Source of the DNA: Chloroflexota bacterium
GTDB lineage: Bacteria > Chloroflexota > Dehalococcoidia > GIF9 > AB-539-J10
Length of the DNA: 6,490 nucleotides
Reading direction: 5' to 3'
Assembly (NCBI GenBank): GCA_030670425.1
Contig: DAOVBS010000036.1
Coordinates: forward strand, 1 to 6,490
Positions within the stretch are counted from its first letter, which is position 1. Each line of letters opens with the position of its first letter. The notes beneath the pieces are model-generated. The model was not told where the DNA came from, searched no databases, and was given only the letters and a program-made list of their open reading frames with translations. The translations under genes and the position numbers were made by a program. Below are positions 5,969 to 6,490 of the stretch, piece after piece.

Positions 5969-6490
5969 TTTCTGGCGTAGGTGACGGTAAGGACAGCCGA
6001 ATGCCACTCGATGAAGTCGTCGCCAGAAGTGCCGTTGGTCTTGCGGACAAAGCCTGCGCTCACCTGCAAGCGGTCGCTCGGGCTGAGACCCTTGCCGATT
6101 CTACTGACCTCGTCGGTCACGTCAACAACCTCTAGTGGTTCCCACATCAACTCGGTGAGGTCCTTGACATGCTCCGTATAGTAGTCGGGTAGTGTGCCCG
6201 AGTCGTCGCGAATCTGCCACAGATATAGTCCCCTAAGTCCTGTGCCTCTTAGAAAGGGATCCCCAACGACTTTGTGCGTGGTAAAGGTGAGCTTGGCTTC
6301 TTTAACGTCAGTGCCCTTCAAACTGTAGAGATCGAAGCTCCAGAAGGCGCGGTAGCCAACGTTGTCAGTGTCATCTCCGGCCTTGGTTCTGGAGGTATCC
6401 TTGTCTCCGGTACTCGATACTGTGCCGCTCTCCACGGCAAGTGGATTGAAGGTCTCCGTCACCTCGGTTAGTGCCACAGCAAGTGATACG
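5965..6490 (-). CDS. Probable secreted beta-sandwich protein (DNRLRE-like), 5' end cut by the right window edge
   Basis: The frame stays open to the right edge, giving 174 visible residues. GTG 6477 could start a 170-residue protein, but no ribosome site precedes it and the residues before it, VSLAVALTEV, look like the end of a signal peptide with an Ala-x-Ala cleavage site. The true start is therefore probably outside the window and the protein probably exported. The rest is rich in predicted beta strands: YRAFWSFDLYSLKG, then DVKEAKLTFTT, a middle segment with LYLWQIRDDSG, then EVVDVTDEV and a final strand AVLTVTYARK. The pattern of F-D-L-x-x-L-x-G, a strand of the A-x-L type and a late VDVTDxV resembles DNRLRE-type beta-sandwich domains of surface proteins. 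I do not recognise a specific family and see no catalytic motif, sorting signal or second domain. It is separated from dprA by 176 bases and is probably a separate transcription unit. Confidence 0.6.
   Translation of the reverse strand, partial: VSLAVALTEVTETFNPLAVESGTVSSTGDKDTSRTKAGDDTDNVGYRAFWSFDLYSLKGTDVKEAKLTFTTHKVVGDPFLRGTGLRGLYLWQIRDDSGTLPDYYTEHVKDLTELMWEPLEVVDVTDEVSRIGKGLSPSDRLQVSAGFVRKTNGTSGDDFIEWHSAVLTVTYARK

Noticed and set aside
5814..6050. Minus-strand 78-codon frame overlapping the right-hand gene and the intergenic region
   Set aside because: It overlaps the 3' end of a better supported frame, lacks a ribosome site, and its Ser/Ala/Arg-rich product resembles random translation.
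6475..6477. GTG as the true start of the right-hand gene
   Set aside because: The frame is open upstream to the edge, the preceding residues look like a signal peptide, and no Shine-Dalgarno sequence lies before the GTG.

Overview
This window looks like a bacterial chromosome, with all supported genes on the minus strand. The gene content and order fit a Chloroflexota (Dehalococcoidia-like) genome: dprA-topA, then an M24 peptidase with efp, then a PHP phosphoesterase and a formyltransferase-like gene. This assignment rests on recalled gene order and protein style, with no rRNA or database search, so it is tentative.

Layout, reading right to left (the direction of transcription). (1) 6490-5965 holds the 3' part of a probably secreted beta-rich protein whose true start lies beyond the right edge. 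(2) 5964-5789 is a 176-base intergenic region with several small inverted repeats and, next to dprA, an extended -10 promoter set inside a short palindrome. (3) 5788-2 is a tightly packed run of six genes: dprA (DNA processing protein A), topA (DNA topoisomerase I), an M24 Xaa-Pro peptidase, efp (elongation factor P), a PHP-domain metal-dependent phosphoesterase, and the 5' part of a PurN-like formyltransferase that runs off the left edge. Junctions are an 8-base gap, a 1-base gap, a 4-base ATGA overlap, a 1-base TGATG overlap and an overlap of a few bases at TTG codons. This strongly suggests one polycistronic, translationally coupled operon.

The operon combines two known bacterial neighbourhoods: dprA-topA (competence/recombination and DNA topology) and peptidase-efp (proline-peptide turnover and relief of ribosome stalling at polyproline). 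A PHP hydrolase and a formyltransferase-like enzyme of unknown substrate follow. The most notable points are the palindrome over the dprA promoter with almost no leader, the arginine at the tip of the EF-P modification loop, and the formyltransferase-like frame with TTG start codons and an altered glycine-rich loop. I found no mobile element, CRISPR array, tRNA, rRNA or clearly new defence system.
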